DNA from: Apophysomyces variabilis
Lineage: Eukaryota > Mucoromycota > Mucoromycetes > Mucorales > Mucoraceae
Assembly (NCBI GenBank): GCA_002749535.1
Contig: MZZL01000393.1
Location: 11,103-75,102 of the forward strand
Direction of reading: 5' to 3'
Length of the DNA: 64,000 nucleotides
The position numbers were made by a program, and so were the translations under genes. Shown in pieces: positions 35,352 to 48,100 of this stretch (the first letter of the stretch is position 1; every line of letters begins with the position of its first letter). Under the pieces are notes generated by a model. The model was not told the origin of the DNA and did not search any database. It saw only the letters and a list, made by a program, of their open reading frames with translations.

Positions 35352-35968
35352 ATCACTGTGTCTATTGCTAAGATCGTCATCATCGTAATTGTCTTGTCGC
35401 ACAGTCATGAGATAGGATATGCCGGGGTACCTTAAGATCATAGCAGAGTGTCCTAGTATCTCAGACTATAACAATCCTTAAGTAGATGTCTGACTGATGC
35501 AGGTTCTTATCTGTGGATGTAGTGCTGATGGTATGATAAACTCATATAAAGATCGTTTAGACTTAGTGGAAGAAGTATGTATGATACTTATGTTATGTCA
35601 AATATGACAGCATCTCATTCTTTTTTTCTTTTGATAGCCGATATAATTGCAACATTATACGAAAGCTTGCTTCTTACTTTTAACTAAGGTATTTTGATTG
35701 ACTGACCTAAATGTACAGTAACTAATCTTGACTTTTTATTTGTCATATAAAGTAGCTTTCCTTTCTTTAAAATAATGGAAACAGAGAAACATGACATATG
35801 TTTTAATGGTACAGATATTTTTTTTATGTTGTAACTTAATTACTCATCAAGCTAACGTTTTGTAGGCCTATAGAGAGATGGACCATTTTCAAATCATTTC
35901 GATTAAAAAAGTCTCTAAAAGTTTTCGAAATTTTATAGTCGATTCAACGATCGGTTTGTTTTATAATC
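35352..35968. other. intergenic spacer downstream of transposase
   Basis: About 620 AT-rich bases probably include the right end of the transposon and the 3' flank of the ChAPs gene. No gene is visible. Confidence 0.45.
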
Positions 35969-38948
35969 TTAAAACTCGTATCCTTCCACTTCAAAAAGTT
36001 TACCATAATCAAAGTATCGAACCATCAAGTTCTGTACGGGTTGTGGTAGGTTCATTGAAGTCAGGGTGTTTCGCATCTTGGCTAACCCTTCTTTACGAAT
36101 GAGCTTGTTTAGATTGCATGCGATCTCCGTTGGGTACTACATTAAAAGTGAGAAAAGTGAATCATACATTGTCATCACTGAATACATGACATACCACAAT
36201 CTCATGATACCAGCGTTCATGATACACCGTCAATTTCACTGCTGCCAATAAGGCCCTTTGGACATTACCCTCTTTGGCATAAATTTCCAAGAGCTTCATC
36301 CAAGCCTTAGCTGAAAATTTGTGGTCAAGGCATTGTTCAAACGCTTCCTTTGCTTCGCTCTGTTAAAAAAAAAAGGGAGGTTACACCATAATTTTGAAGA
36401 AGAAAACCCTCCGTTACCTCATGCCACAGTCTCAGAGCGAGATCACCAAGAAGCTCCCACTCAGTACCCGTTTTGCGATAAGGCATTTGTTGATTGCGAT
36501 AATGAGTGGCTTCTGTCCTCCAGAAGGTATAAACGCGTAAATCTTCGTATAGAACCATGAAAAGATTATCTAGCCAACGCTCGCACAATCGTTTGTTGCC
36601 AAAAGAGAAATTGAGATCTTTCTCTGCTGAATTCTCTGTATTTTCCTAACAGTGGAAAGTTCTCAAGATGAGTTACACATAGTAAAAAAAAAGGATTTTA
36701 CCTTATTGTCTTCTGCTGCTTGTTCAGGGCGCTCCAAAGAAGTGTGGTTAATTTTCATTGCCTCCTGCTTTTCAGCAGCGGCTGTATCGTCATTAAGATC
36801 GATATTCTCCATCTGCTCCGACAAGTTGCCTTCTTCTGTCTGCTCTTTGCTCTCTTTCTCCTCGTATGCCTTAGTTCCGCTTACTGAATCCTCTCTCGAG
36901 TGCTGACTTTGTGATCCGCTGCTTTTCTTCTCTTCTTCTTTTGCTTTCTGCATACGGTATTCTTCTTCCATAACAAATACTGTTGATCGGCATTTAAGAA
37001 GGTCATCCCATCCAATTTTGGCAGTTAAGCGTGTCAATAACGAATATGCTTTCGCGAATGTGCCATGTAAAGCAGGTGCAGGCAATCGAAGCAGATTTGG
37101 ATCGGCCTAAAAAAAACAATGAGCAAGATTTTAATTCTTAATTCACTTTACCTCCGTTTCTCTGCCAACTGCATCTTCTTCCATAACCCCAGAACTGATG
37201 ATATCAGGTTTGATCGGCAAATGCGTTTTGGCAGGAGCAGGCATTCGGTGCATATCACGCTCACTGTAGGTAAACATGGGACACGAATTCAATGTCAAAA
37301 GGGCCTAATCAAATAACCGTTTTTTCAATATCCCTGCCAACAGAAACAAACCCCCTACGTTCTTGTAGTCACCCAGATCAATATACACTATGTAGCAGCA
37401 ACGCAGCGTATGTTAGACATGCAGAGCTTGCGAAACTATGGATTTACCTTCTGTAAGTTTGGCCCATGTTAAAAATTCCGACGGCGTCGTGTTCACGGCG
37501 AATTTGGCAAGCTTAAGAGCCATCTCATATTGTTTCTAATGTAGCCTAGTCAGTTGATATCGCTAGACATGCTTTTGACTAACCTTGCTTCGAAGGAAAT
37601 CCACTTGGACATGCAACAGAGGATAGCTCATAGGCGCTATCTTGAGGTTGTCATACATAACCTTTACCGCTTTCACTTCCTCGTTCTGACCAATGTAAGC
37701 CTGAGCTAATAAGGCACCAACTTCAGCATCTTTCTTTTGCAGTAAACATCAGCAGTTAAGGACATATTTTGTTTTGAAACACAGTTTCCCTCCTTTATAT
37801 TCTCTAACACGGAAAGGATATATTTCTCGAACAGTTCGATAGCAGGACCGAATCGGAAGCTATCGCCGAAGTATTTCATAACACCAGCAGTCAAATGGTT
37901 ATGCACTGATGTTGCTACTTGGATTTCTGGCTTGCTTCCGAGCTGCCAACCTATCTACTTTTGAACGTACCCTCCTTAATACCCTCGTTCACCTACCTCT
38001 CCAAAACAACGTTTCTACAGCCTCCAAAAACTTCTCTTCAGCAGATAAGCTAGTGATGGGATCGGTTTTACGATAACCTGCCAAACGATAATAGCTATCA
38101 TCTGAATAAAGGATGGCACGTAAAACAGCAGACAAATATGTTTCTTGCCATATTTCAGCCGTTGCCTCGTGTCTGATCATCAAGAAAAATCCGTATTACG
38201 CCAAAAAGATACTCTGTTTCCCCAAATCCATCTTTGCCCAAGCTTCCTTACCTTTCACCGCGGACATCGACAAAGTAACTTTCTACACCACCTGGGATTT
38301 TCACCTCAACTCTCACATCTACGCGAGAGAATGCATTGAAACAACTATGGAGGACTTGTTACATAGGAGAAAAGCAACAAAAAAATTGTAAATATTTAAT
38401 CTATATTCCTACCAGTAGATGCCAGAGCGGATTCGCCATGCATTTGATTTAGTGAACCATGACTGGGTTTCATCCTTTCCAAAAAGTTGAGTTCTTTTTT
38501 GATCTGCAAAAGACTAGAGCCATACCATTGAGTAAGTTAAAGAATTAAGATAAGCAGCCAATGTAGCAGACGAGGAGGCATCGATACCAGAAACATAATG
38601 GTAGCTGCCATACTAGAGAAGAGTCAGCCGGCGTGGTATGGGGTTGTGAAAACCACGACACGTACCTCCTTTAAGCCGGGCTTAGCGTTTGCCTTGATGA
38701 TGTGGCAAAGATCAGGTGGGCCAAGTTCGCGAAAAGTGCCTGATATTAAAACAAGCTGGTAAGTAAAAGCGCGTATTGAACAGGTAGATGGGAACCAAGC
38801 AAGAAACGTGGTCTAGCAGGGTTTATGATGGCCTGCCATTGGTTCCTGCAGTAGGCATGTACCTACCCAAGGCATCTGTTCGAGCAATAATGGACTCCCC
38901 AAGTTCAGACTCAAAGAATTCGGGAATGTCCTTGAGCGTATCGGCCAT
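35969..38948 (-). CDS. ChAPs family exomer subunit (Bud7/Bch1-like)
   Basis: Fifteen exons in transcript order: 38948-38867, 38739-38666, 38612-38526, 38474-38413, 38344-38252, 38172-37997, 37950-37781, 37733-37584, 37535-37448, 37387-37359, 37304-37152, 37106-36702, 36645-36418, 36359-36195, 36136-35969 (709 residues). ChAPs are TPR proteins that, with Chs5 and Arf1, form exomer and export selected cargo such as chitin synthase from the trans-Golgi. Family marks in order: ELGPPDLCHIIK near residue 32, YVSGIDASSSATLAAYLNSL, VRVEVKIPGGVESYFVDVRG, ILYSDDSYYRLAGYRKTDPI, TPR segments (AEVGALLAQAYIGQNEEVK), ALLTLNSCPMFTYSERDMHR and the C-terminal WLDNLFMVLYEDLRVYTFWR. A charged insert (about 100 residues of E, K, S, Q) interrupts the C-terminal half. 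The 37781 donor is ambiguous by two bases. One 29-nt exon is needed to keep frame. It lies 172 bp upstream of mevalonate kinase in tandem orientation. Confidence 0.92.
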
Positions 38949-39120
38949 GGTAGTATATGGTTTGAAAAGGGAAGAAGAAAAAGGCAAATGGTGCCATGAG
39001 CATCTATGTCTGAGATATCTGAGCCAATCACAAACAAACAATGGGTCGCACGGTAGAATGAACAGGAGTCCAGGGCATTGGAATACGAAAATTAAATAGT
39101 ATTTTTTAGTTTTAGAACTG

Positions 39121-40637
39121 CTATATAGTCTTACAGTAACTATCCAATTGAGCACGGTCTGCAGAAACCATCCATGCTTCATCCTCCTTCTCACCAAGTT
39201 CAACTGCATCCACACCTATGCCGCCGACCGATGTTTGGTAACAATCGAACCCTTCAGCCCCAAGCAAGGTTATTGCTTCATTGATGGTCTCCTGCTTCAG
39301 ATCTACAGAAGCTGGTTAAATACCTGTGTCCATTTCCATCGGATCCAAACATACTATCTCTTAGCACGGTCACTGCACAACCACCTCCACCAGCGCCTGT
39401 GAGCTTTGTCTTCATGCCGTAAGTTGCAGTGATACTGCGAACCTTCTCAAGGCTGATATGGCTGACACCGAGCCCAGCTAACAAGCAATGGTTGATGTCG
39501 ACGAGATCCTGATCCGTATCACATTGTAAGTTTTCGTTTCGCCAATTCTTTTTGTCAAAAATATGAAAATACCTCAAGCTCGTCCAGCAATGAATCTCCC
39601 TGATGCTTTTGGAAAGCGTCACGGCAGCGAAGAGCCACTTTGTCCATGGCGTCCATGATAGGATCAATCACTTCGGGGTATTTTGCTTTCTTTTCCGCTG
39701 CAAGGGCAACAAGAGCACTTGTTGACCGTGGGACTCGGGTATTTGTGAGTAACAGCTTGAGAGGACGGAACCCTTCAAGGGTAGTGAAGCCCTGCCCTTT
39801 TACAAATGTCTTGGCACCACCTGTTACATTAAAGGTTCAATTACCGCACGTCGACAAGCAGAGCAGTGTACAGATGTATATTTATAGCAACTTACCAAAC
39901 GTAGCAACCGCATTGTCCACACCACTCGGATTCCCGTGGATGACTTGTTCAGCCTTGAAGGCGAAGCGATTAATGGTGTTCAGAGATGCCTCTGTACGCA
40001 TGTCGCCCACAGAGAGATGTCCAAACTGAATCAGAAGTGATGTAGCAATAACCACAGAATAACTAGCAGAACTGCCGAGACCAGCTCCTACAGGCAAGAA
40101 AGAGCGGGTACAAATGGTGAATCCCTTGGGTGTTTTAGGAGCCAATACGACAAGCAAATACAGGAAGGCAAGAATGGCTTGTTCCTGGGCAACGCTTGCG
40201 GTAGGTCCCATAAGTGCCATCAAACGCGTCTTCAGCTCTTGTGGCATGTCCAAAGGCTGACGGTCATCTAATCCGGTAGACCCGCATAGAGAGATGTCAG
40301 CTTCACTTGTTCTGTTTGCTTCTTCATGCTCACCCGAATCCCCATGATCGAAACCTAAGGGAAGATCGCTAACAGGCCAGCATCGATCAACATTGATGTC
40401 AGGCAACTTTAACTGACAGTTGCCATCATCTCTTGTTTCTAAATACAAATAGGAGCGTAAACCTAGAGATGCAGCAACAGCATGCTGAGATGTGAGCTGT
40501 CAGTGGCATAGTTCAAAAACCCATGGTCAATATGAAACCTTCTGATAGACGACAGCATGTTCGCCAAACAAGATGACCTTTCCAGGAGCTGAGATCAAGA
40601 CGCGATTGGGAGTAGGCAACGATGCTGATTTGGTCAT
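39121..40637 (-). CDS. ERG12: mevalonate kinase
   Basis: Five exons in transcript order (40637-40539, 40484-39896, 39820-39573, 39508-39355, 39302-39121) give 423 residues. The enzyme phosphorylates mevalonate with ATP in the pathway to sterols and isoprenoids and belongs to the GHMP kinase family. Motif 1 is GKVILFGEHAVVY at residues 19-31. The ATP loop PVGAGLGSSASYS begins at 164. HGNPSGVDNAVATFGG and the C-terminal KLTGAGGGGCAVTVL follow, then GFDCYQTSVGGIGV near the end. Residues about 74-110 form an acidic, low-complexity insert (GDSGEHEEANRTSEAD) between the first strands and the core helices. Reading through the fourth exon instead of splicing at 39355 would end early at a stop and lose the conserved GFDCYQTS block, so the spliced form is preferred. 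An upstream in-frame ATG at 40715 is possible but would add an atypical N-terminus. Confidence 0.95.
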
Positions 40638-43448
40638 GTTGTCGAGCAGCTGAAGATGGAGTGCGTTGGCCAGAATCAGGCGGTCACAGGTAGAACAAGG
40701 GGGAACTACAGTCAAACGTGGTTACATCTTAATGCCTGACAGGCAAGAAAGTTAAAGTTTGCTTAATTTGGATGCAATGTAAATTGTCGCGAATCGTTTT
40801 AAACAACACATGCATTAAACGTTTCCTTGATAAAGATTTTTTACGTTGAATACATGTTCAAAGTGTCTATCTGCATGGCAACGTCCCTTCACTAGCTCTA
40901 CACAGCTTGAAACCTATCATTAGGCATTCTTCTGCCGTCTCAGGCTAAAAGACATAATAAACTATATTTTACCCAAACATTCATATTTGTAGAAGGTCAA
41001 ATTCCTCAGGTAAGCAAAACAAATTGTTCTAGATTACATGAATCCGAAGGTATGTAGATCACTTTAAATGGTAAATGCGGAGAATAAGTGGAAAAGCCTT
41101 GTGCACCCTCTGATGTGACACGAACTTGGATGTTGTTGAATAAGAGGTTTACAGTTGGTCACGGACGAAGAGGTTATTGTTACACCTTGTCAAATGAGTA
41201 AACGCGGAATGTGATATATCACAGATGGTTCATCCCAGAGATTCACCCAATCTTCATTTCAGGTCGCAGCACTTATACGATTTTAGGCTCCAGTCATCGT
41301 TTAGGCATGATGATCGCACATGCAGTGATATACAGAATGCCACGAAAAGTCTGGACTGCGATAACTCCTGTGATCCTCCTGCAGCGAAACAGTTGCTACC
41401 GAATCAATTCAAGTTATGTGAGATACAAAGTTTTAACGGCGGACTGAAGATGCTCCGTTTCCATAGTGAAAAACAGTTACCACTCTTTCAGCCACTTTTG
41501 TTGAGGCAGAAGGACTACGTGAGCGCGAGTACGAATAGAACAGAGTGATACGGTAAGAAGAAAAGTATATGGACCATATTTTCTCAATGGTCTAACTCAT
41601 TTATGGTCCACATACAAATGGATGATAAAGAACAGCTTTGACAAATATAACAGTGCCTGTACAAACGTCCTTATTATGGTTCCTGGCTTTGGCATAGCAA
41701 GTACTATGTATGGCCGTGGTGTTCAGGATCGGCACTGAGACGGAAAGAAATATCGACAACATTTAACTTGTGGCGTCTTTGATTGCAAAACTTAGTATCC
41801 AGAGACTACCCTTGAAAGTATAAAACAACTATAACTGACCGCTACCTGATTTACAGCGTATGTAGCTTAGGGATCAGATGGATAATGTCGTTACCTAAAT
41901 CTTTGCTGCAGCTTGGTGTAGATAATCGGAATTCGTCTTTTTATTTTCTCGGTGTCTCTTGACAAGCGAACTTTGCAATTTCAATACACGGGCTGGCACC
42001 TGTGAACGTGCCGTATCTGGGGCAGCATGATGTTGTCTTTGATGAATGAGCGGCAATGCTAGCTGATTTTAAGTCTGTGCCAACCAAAGACCTGGATACA
42101 ATACTCGTCGCTTACAGTCATCATAAACTCAATTAAGATATTGTTGGCATGCCAGCAGCGAAGGGGGGAATAATGATGGCTCACTTAAGAACTGGCGTAG
42201 AAAGGCAAGAAAGTCTGAAAATGATTATGATCTCTGGGTTGCTATCATTTCTTATCAAAACGGAGTCAGTAACGACACATTGAAAAAATGCATATTAGAC
42301 TGGAGCAAGGGGCTTTGCCAGGCAGTTCGGACGTAAAAAAAAAAAAAAAAAGGATGAGGCTACTGCAGATGAAAAAAAAAAATTCCCAGGTTCATATGAC
42401 GGGGAGCATGCCATTCTTAGGGCATTTTCGACTTACAGAAAACCAAACTAGATAACAGGGAGTCAGTATATACAGTTTGCAGCAACTGTGCAATATGTTG
42501 GATATATCGGTTAGCTACAGTGACACTAACAAACTGTGATGATTATTGAGCTGATTAATGTCCATGTTTTTCGTATAAAATATCGAGTCCATTAACACGG
42601 TTGGCTGGTATAAATTAGAAATATCCTGGACTTCTACATAAGATATTCGCGATTGATTTAGATGGTAAGGTCCTCAAAACAAGTGGATAATCCGATCGAT
42701 AACTAAGAGATCTTGCAATTTATTGATTGCGTCCTCTATTTAACAAAGTGTGGGCGCTAACTGACTACTTAGTTTTTGTGTGTGCGAGTGACAAATCCTC
42801 ATTGCCTTTTATGTACGATCCGGTGCTATTGGTATCCAATATCTTGATTACCTTTCGTCCTTTATTTAGAACGCTGGATATCCTCGGGCCGTTTTGGTCC
42901 AAGCTGAGGTAGGGCTTTTCTCGATAAAGTCCGCTGTCGTTTGTCCGACCTCAATCCTGCAATTGATCTCTTCATCATCTCGTTGAGTAAAAAACCAAAA
43001 AGAAGTGCGCTCTACGTTGCGGGTATTTTCCATTCTAGCTATCTAAACTCGTCTGTTTTACCATAGTAGGTATTAAATTATTTTACTACTTTCAGGAAAA
43101 TACCACTAAACATGGGAAGATCAATCTTCTTAGATGTTCAAGAAGCCTGTCTAAATTGACCAATCAGAGGGGAGGTAATCTCCACGTTGATCAAATTTTT
43201 TTCGCCATAAAATCAACCTCCAGAAATCGAACACCCACGCGACTCATATATCGATGCTGATTGGGTTCGCTGAAGCTGTTTAGAAACAATGGAAAGGAAT
43301 CTTATCTTCTATCCAATCAAATTCGCCACGCGACCTCACTTGACAACACGTCCGCTCGGACGCATCAGAAAACAAATAAAAAGGGGCCAAAACAAAAACG
43401 CAAAGTTTTTCATCACCTCTCAAGGACTTCCCCCCATCTTTTCTTTTA
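40638..43448. other. long intergenic region upstream of the phosphate transporter
   Basis: About 2.8 kb without a recognised gene. It holds an A17 homopolymer around 42335-42353 and a 70-codon open stretch (42127-42336) of protein-like composition but with no start codon. The last 300 bp form the presumed PHO84 promoter: a CCAAT word near 43160, CACGTT at 43183 and a pyrimidine-rich leader up to the ATG. Confidence 0.5.
43183..43188 (+). promoter_or_regulatory. possible Pho4-type site
   Basis: CACGTT, in the context CCACGTTG, lies 261 bp before the phosphate-transporter start. CACGTT is the intermediate-affinity core recognised by the bHLH factor Pho4 in yeast. A single short word can occur by chance, so this is suggestive only. 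Confidence 0.25.
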
Positions 43449-45044
43449 ATGTCAACCGCGCTTTCCGTCCAGGAGCAAGATCAATTTGCTACTGCCGAAC
43501 AAAAACTGAAGAGCCTTGAGAAGCTCGATAGCGAACGTGGCACTGGCTGGAATTGGTTCACCTTCCGGACGATCCTCACATCAGGCGCTGGTTTCTTTAC
43601 CGATTCGTACGATGTCTTTATCATCAATCTGATTTCTCCCATGTTGGGTTATGTCTACTTTGCCGATCATGGAAACAAGATCCCTGCTGATATCGAAGGT
43701 GTCATCAAGGGTATGGCTTCCGTAGGTACTCTCATCGGTCAACTGCTCTTTGGTTTTCTTGGTGATATCCTTGGTCGTAAGATCTATGGTGCTGAATTGA
43801 TGATCATTATTCTCGGAACTATCAACTGTGCTACTTCCGCCTCTGCTGTTCGTGGTGTGTCCGCTATGGGTTTCTTGGGTCTTTGGCGTTTTATCCTTGG
43901 TATCGGTGTTGGTGGTGATTACCCCATGTCCGCTACCATCACATCGGAATGGTCTTCTGCTGGTCGACGTGGTATGATGATGGCTTTGATTTTCTCCATG
44001 CAAGGTATCGGTAACTTGGCAGCTGCTATCGTCACCTTGATTTTGTTGGCGATCTTCAAGGACGCAATCAATGCTGATGTGATGAATCTCGACTACGTCT
44101 GGCGTCTATGTATCGGTCTAGGTGCAGTTCCTGCCGTTGCAACTATTTACTTGCGTTTCACCATGCCTGAATCCCCTCGCTATTCCCTCAATGTTAATCA
44201 TGACGTCGAAGCTGCTGCTGCTGCCAAGGGCCAACAGGTTTCCGAAGAGTTGGCTAAGCAATATACCAAGGTTGAGGCCAAACGCGACCACTGGGCTGAA
44301 TTCCGCGCATACTTCGGTCAATGGAAGCATCTTAAGGTGTTGCTTGGTACATCTCTGTCCTGGTTCCTTCTCGATATTGCCTTCTATGGTCTTGGATTGA
44401 ATAACTCGGCTGTTCTCTCTGCTATCGGCTACTCTAATCGCGATACTCCTTTCGAGACCTTGTGGGCAAACACCGTTGGTCAAATCATTATCACTTGTCT
44501 TGGCTTCGTTCCCGGTTACTACTTCACTGTGTTCTTCATCGAGCGTTGGGGTCGTCGCCCGATCCAGATTATGGGCTTTGCCGTGACGACGGTTCTTTTC
44601 ACTATCCTTGCCGCTGCTTACAATCAACTTCGTACCAACGCTATGCCTGCTTTCATCGCTTTATTCACTCTTGCACAATTCTTCCAGAACTTCGGCGCCA
44701 ATAGCACTACCTTCATCATTCCTGGAGAAGTATTCCCCACTAAAGTTCGTGCCTCTGCCCACGGTATTTCCGCTGCCTCTGGTAAAGCAGGTGCTATCCT
44801 TGCCGCCTTTGCTTTCAATGTCATCGTCGATATCGGAAGCACCAAGAAGGGTGAGCACGCTTTCTTGCCAGAGACTCTTGGTATTTTTGCTGCTGTCATG
44901 TTCTTGGGTATGATCGTTACTCTTCTGTGGGTTCCCGAATCCAAGGGCAAGGATCTTGAAGAATTCGAAGAAGACTATGTCGCCGCTGCTGCCGCCTCCG
45001 TCACAGATGTTCAAGAAACTCTCCCTGAGCATCTCAAGGCTTAA
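43449..45044 (+). CDS. PHO84: high-affinity inorganic phosphate:H+ symporter (PHO84 type)
   Basis: A single uninterrupted frame of 531 residues, unlike the intron-rich neighbours. It is a major facilitator superfamily transporter of the plasma membrane that imports phosphate with protons. TM1 begins after ILTSGAGFFTDSYDVFIINL. The loop between TM2 and TM3 has GDILGRKIYG. TM4 carries the family signature GVGGDYPMSATITSEWSS (near residue 155). A charged cytoplasmic loop (about 255-290) separates the two six-helix halves. The second half has ERWGRRPIQIMGFA and a FFQNFGANSTTFIIPGEVFP block typical of phosphate symporters; the tail is VPESKGKDLEEFEEDY. Codon choice is strongly biased to C-ending codons, which suggests high expression. 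Its stop is 131 bp from that of the convergent TFIIIC gene. Confidence 0.96.
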   Translation: MSTALSVQEQDQFATAEQKLKSLEKLDSERGTGWNWFTFRTILTSGAGFFTDSYDVFIINLISPMLGYVYFADHGNKIPADIEGVIKGMASVGTLIGQLLFGFLGDILGRKIYGAELMIIILGTINCATSASAVRGVSAMGFLGLWRFILGIGVGGDYPMSATITSEWSSAGRRGMMMALIFSMQGIGNLAAAIVTLILLAIFKDAINADVMNLDYVWRLCIGLGAVPAVATIYLRFTMPESPRYSLNVNHDVEAAAAAKGQQVSEELAKQYTKVEAKRDHWAEFRAYFGQWKHLKVLLGTSLSWFLLDIAFYGLGLNNSAVLSAIGYSNRDTPFETLWANTVGQIIITCLGFVPGYYFTVFFIERWGRRPIQIMGFAVTTVLFTILAAAYNQLRTNAMPAFIALFTLAQFFQNFGANSTTFIIPGEVFPTKVRASAHGISAASGKAGAILAAFAFNVIVDIGSTKKGEHAFLPETLGIFAAVMFLGMIVTLLWVPESKGKDLEEFEEDYVAAAAASVTDVQETLPEHLKA

Positions 45045-45175
45045 ACATTTTAACATACAATCTACCTTTTTCTTTTCCCCATCTTAAATCTTTTAATTAT
45101 CAACCCTTCTGTAAATAGCATTCAATACCAAATAAACGAATAAATAGAATGATTTTATTACGCATGGAACGTTTT

Positions 45176-48100
45176 TTAAATTGTACAATATTTCCTCAAA
45201 AGGATTTGAGCCAAGTTTGGTGAACCACTAGTCATATAGATGAGATGCAAGTTATAAGCGGCTTCCCGCTTTAGGTCCGTCTCGTCGTCATCCTCCTCAT
45301 CAATATCATCATCTGGCCATGTATACACATCTTCCACGTTTCCTTCTGGCACTGTGCCCTTTTTAGCAGAAGAAGACATCAACAAAACCCGTTCATAATG
45401 GCGGACAGCCAAGTGAGTCAGTCCTGCGTGTCGACCGTAAGATTTCCTCGCTAAACAATGATAACAATAGGCCAATTACCTAATAAATGGAAAGCACGTC
45501 CAAGATTATACTCCACTTCCTGCGATTCGCCTCTCATACGAGCATACTCTTGCAAAAACATCATACCCTAATAGAATGTTTTATCTCTCTTTCTCTCTGT
45601 TTCAGTTTTTTCGTACCTGAGTCACTTGCAAATGTCTGTTATCAGACTTCCGTTGCATGGATCGCAGTAGAAATGAAATTCCCATAGACAATGTGTTCAA
45701 TGGGTCATCAGGTGCGATAGCATACGCTCGCATATAAAAGACTTGCAGAATATTGAGTTCAGTATACGTTACAGCCCTTCAGAACGTTTACCTGTTGCAG
45801 CGTGGTAATTTCGGCCAATATTCAATATATTACCAAAAAGGTTGAGGAGAACAGGGCTAGTCTGCATTGGGGATTGGAGACCCATTGATTTGGTAGTCGT
45901 CTTCTCCTCTAAATGTTTGGGGACATGGTAAAATCGACTGTAATTTTGTTCATTGGTATCGCTGGCCCCAATATTCATTGCCAATATGGCACCATGCAAT
46001 TCTTTGATTCTTTCCAGTTCTTCGACGTCCACATCTTCACCGGCGTCAGACCGGTTACGTGCTACAATTGCGTCCATCAAACGGATCGTTCGTATTATGT
46101 ATTTCAAAGAATTTTGCGATGCATAGTTTTCCGCCATTCTCATGGTACTGAGCAAAAATTCAATGTTGGGAAATATAAACATAAGTTTATATCTACCTTG
46201 ACATGACAGCTCCATATATACGATAAGGGTCGTTCCTGAACTGATAAAAGTTGCAAAGCCATCTTATTGCTTCTCCAATGATTTCCTCGTTACCATTGAT
46301 TAGTCCGCATCCTTATCCTATGTCAGTTTCGTCTGCGAATTTGAGAGCATTAAAATTTACCCAACAAGGCCAGCTTGAGAGATGTCTTTTTGGAAATATC
46401 ATGGTAGAACACATTAGCCTCAATGGCTCGCTTAAGCAAATTATAGCCTTCCTCAGCACGTCGTGTCGTAGCAAGCATATATGCATACTAAGATAACTTG
46501 TCAGTTTGCGTAGTCTAATAAGGTAAAAGTATACCTTTATAAATGTGCGGTGCCAAATATCAAATGTGACTTGACGGAAATGGTCCGCTGCGCTCATCTG
46601 CATCTGTCGCTCCTCTTCCTCTTTCATTTCTTGCTGGTGTTCATCTAATTCTTCTTCTTTTTGTTCCGCTCTATTCATACGACCTCGCAATCTTAACGCC
46701 ATATGGTGAGCTTCCAATTCCAACAAAGGTTCACGCTGCCGCTTCGAGCGGATAGCATAAAAACCTTCGTATTTTGTGGACTGAAACAATTCAGTTTACT
46801 ATCATTTCTGCATCCATATATTAACTTACACGAAGTGAGGGATAGAAAGCTCTGGTATTTCGGAAATCATCCCATAGTTCTTGAGCGACACGCATATATT
46901 CGCGCATGACCGTTCTATCCATACCAACAATGTTTGGCCCCATCGTTTCTTCCAATTCGAAGATCTTAGCGAAAAGCGTCTGGACGTGTAGTTCTTTTTC
47001 TGATTCATTGCGCATCCTTTCGAGCTGTTGTTGCCGACGACGCTCAGCTTCTGAAGCTTTTCGAGCTTCGTCGAAAAGTGATGCTTTCTTGGTCCGATCA
47101 CGTTTCGGCTTTTCGGGCGTATCTTCACTCTTCTTCGCATTCGCTGTGCTCTCTTTCTTTTGACGGCGAGCTTCACGGTGTTTCTGCATGACTTTAAACA
47201 AAATAAATGGGCTTTCTCTTTTTTTCTTTTTCCTTTTTTTTAACAGATGCCTTACCAAAATCAACCAATTCCAGTGCTTGCTCTTCTTTTCCTTGTTCTT
47301 CATACACCATAGCTAAGGACATCATCACGTCCAAATTATCGGGTTGCCCATCCAGCACTAAGAGGACATAAGCAGCTCGTCCACAAACACAGAAATAGAA
47401 CTAAATATACCGTTCACATAAAATATGGCAGCTGTTTCTAGTTCGCCAACCTCTCGATAACAGTCAGCTGTACGAATTAGAACGTCAACTTCAACTTCCT
47501 AGATATCACGATTATGGTTATATCACGTCTACTGATGATTTCCGTTTCTTACATCTGACACATCAATAATTTTCTGAAATACAGAAAGGGCGAGATCGTA
47601 ATGGCGCTTATCCATGTATGCGTAGGCAATATCTTGATGCAAATCAGGATACGTTGTCGCGGGATATTGTAACAGATAATTGAAGTGTTTCTGCAGACAC
47701 ATCAGTTGTCACCCTTGCTGCGTTTTAAAACTTCTTTACCGTAGCCACATCCACTTGTCCTAGGTATACTCGGCAAACGCCCATGCGGACTCTCAACTCG
47801 ATTGGAAACTCGGAACGCTCTTCATCATTTTCAAAATATTCATCGTCGTCGTCAACGCGGTCTATCCACCAGGTTTGATCTTGTCTCTTTTGGACATGGC
47901 GAAGACCAGTTTTAATACATTCCAGCGCACGGCGATAATCGTTCTGCATTAGGTACAGTTCACTAAGCATGTTGATTTCGGCATAGCCGAGCTTGTCACT
48001 GAATTCATCCTCTTCCCCTTCCTCTTCCTCCTCTTCATCATATTTGACGTTTTTGATGTGGTACTCCATCGCATTCTCATACAGTGTGATAGACTCCTTA

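Noticed and set aside
35352..35968. Terminal inverted repeat of the transposase element
   Set aside because: The similar words (ctattgccaagat at about 33880 and ctattgctaagat at about 35362) are in direct, not inverted, orientation.
38503..38525. A 22-nt intron in the ChAPs gene
   Set aside because: Too short to be spliced; using the acceptor at 38475 gives a 51-nt intron that restores the family sequence.
43581..44950. Long open frames on the - strand and in other + frames across the phosphate transporter
   Set aside because: Shadows caused by its strong codon bias; the transporter frame is unmistakable.
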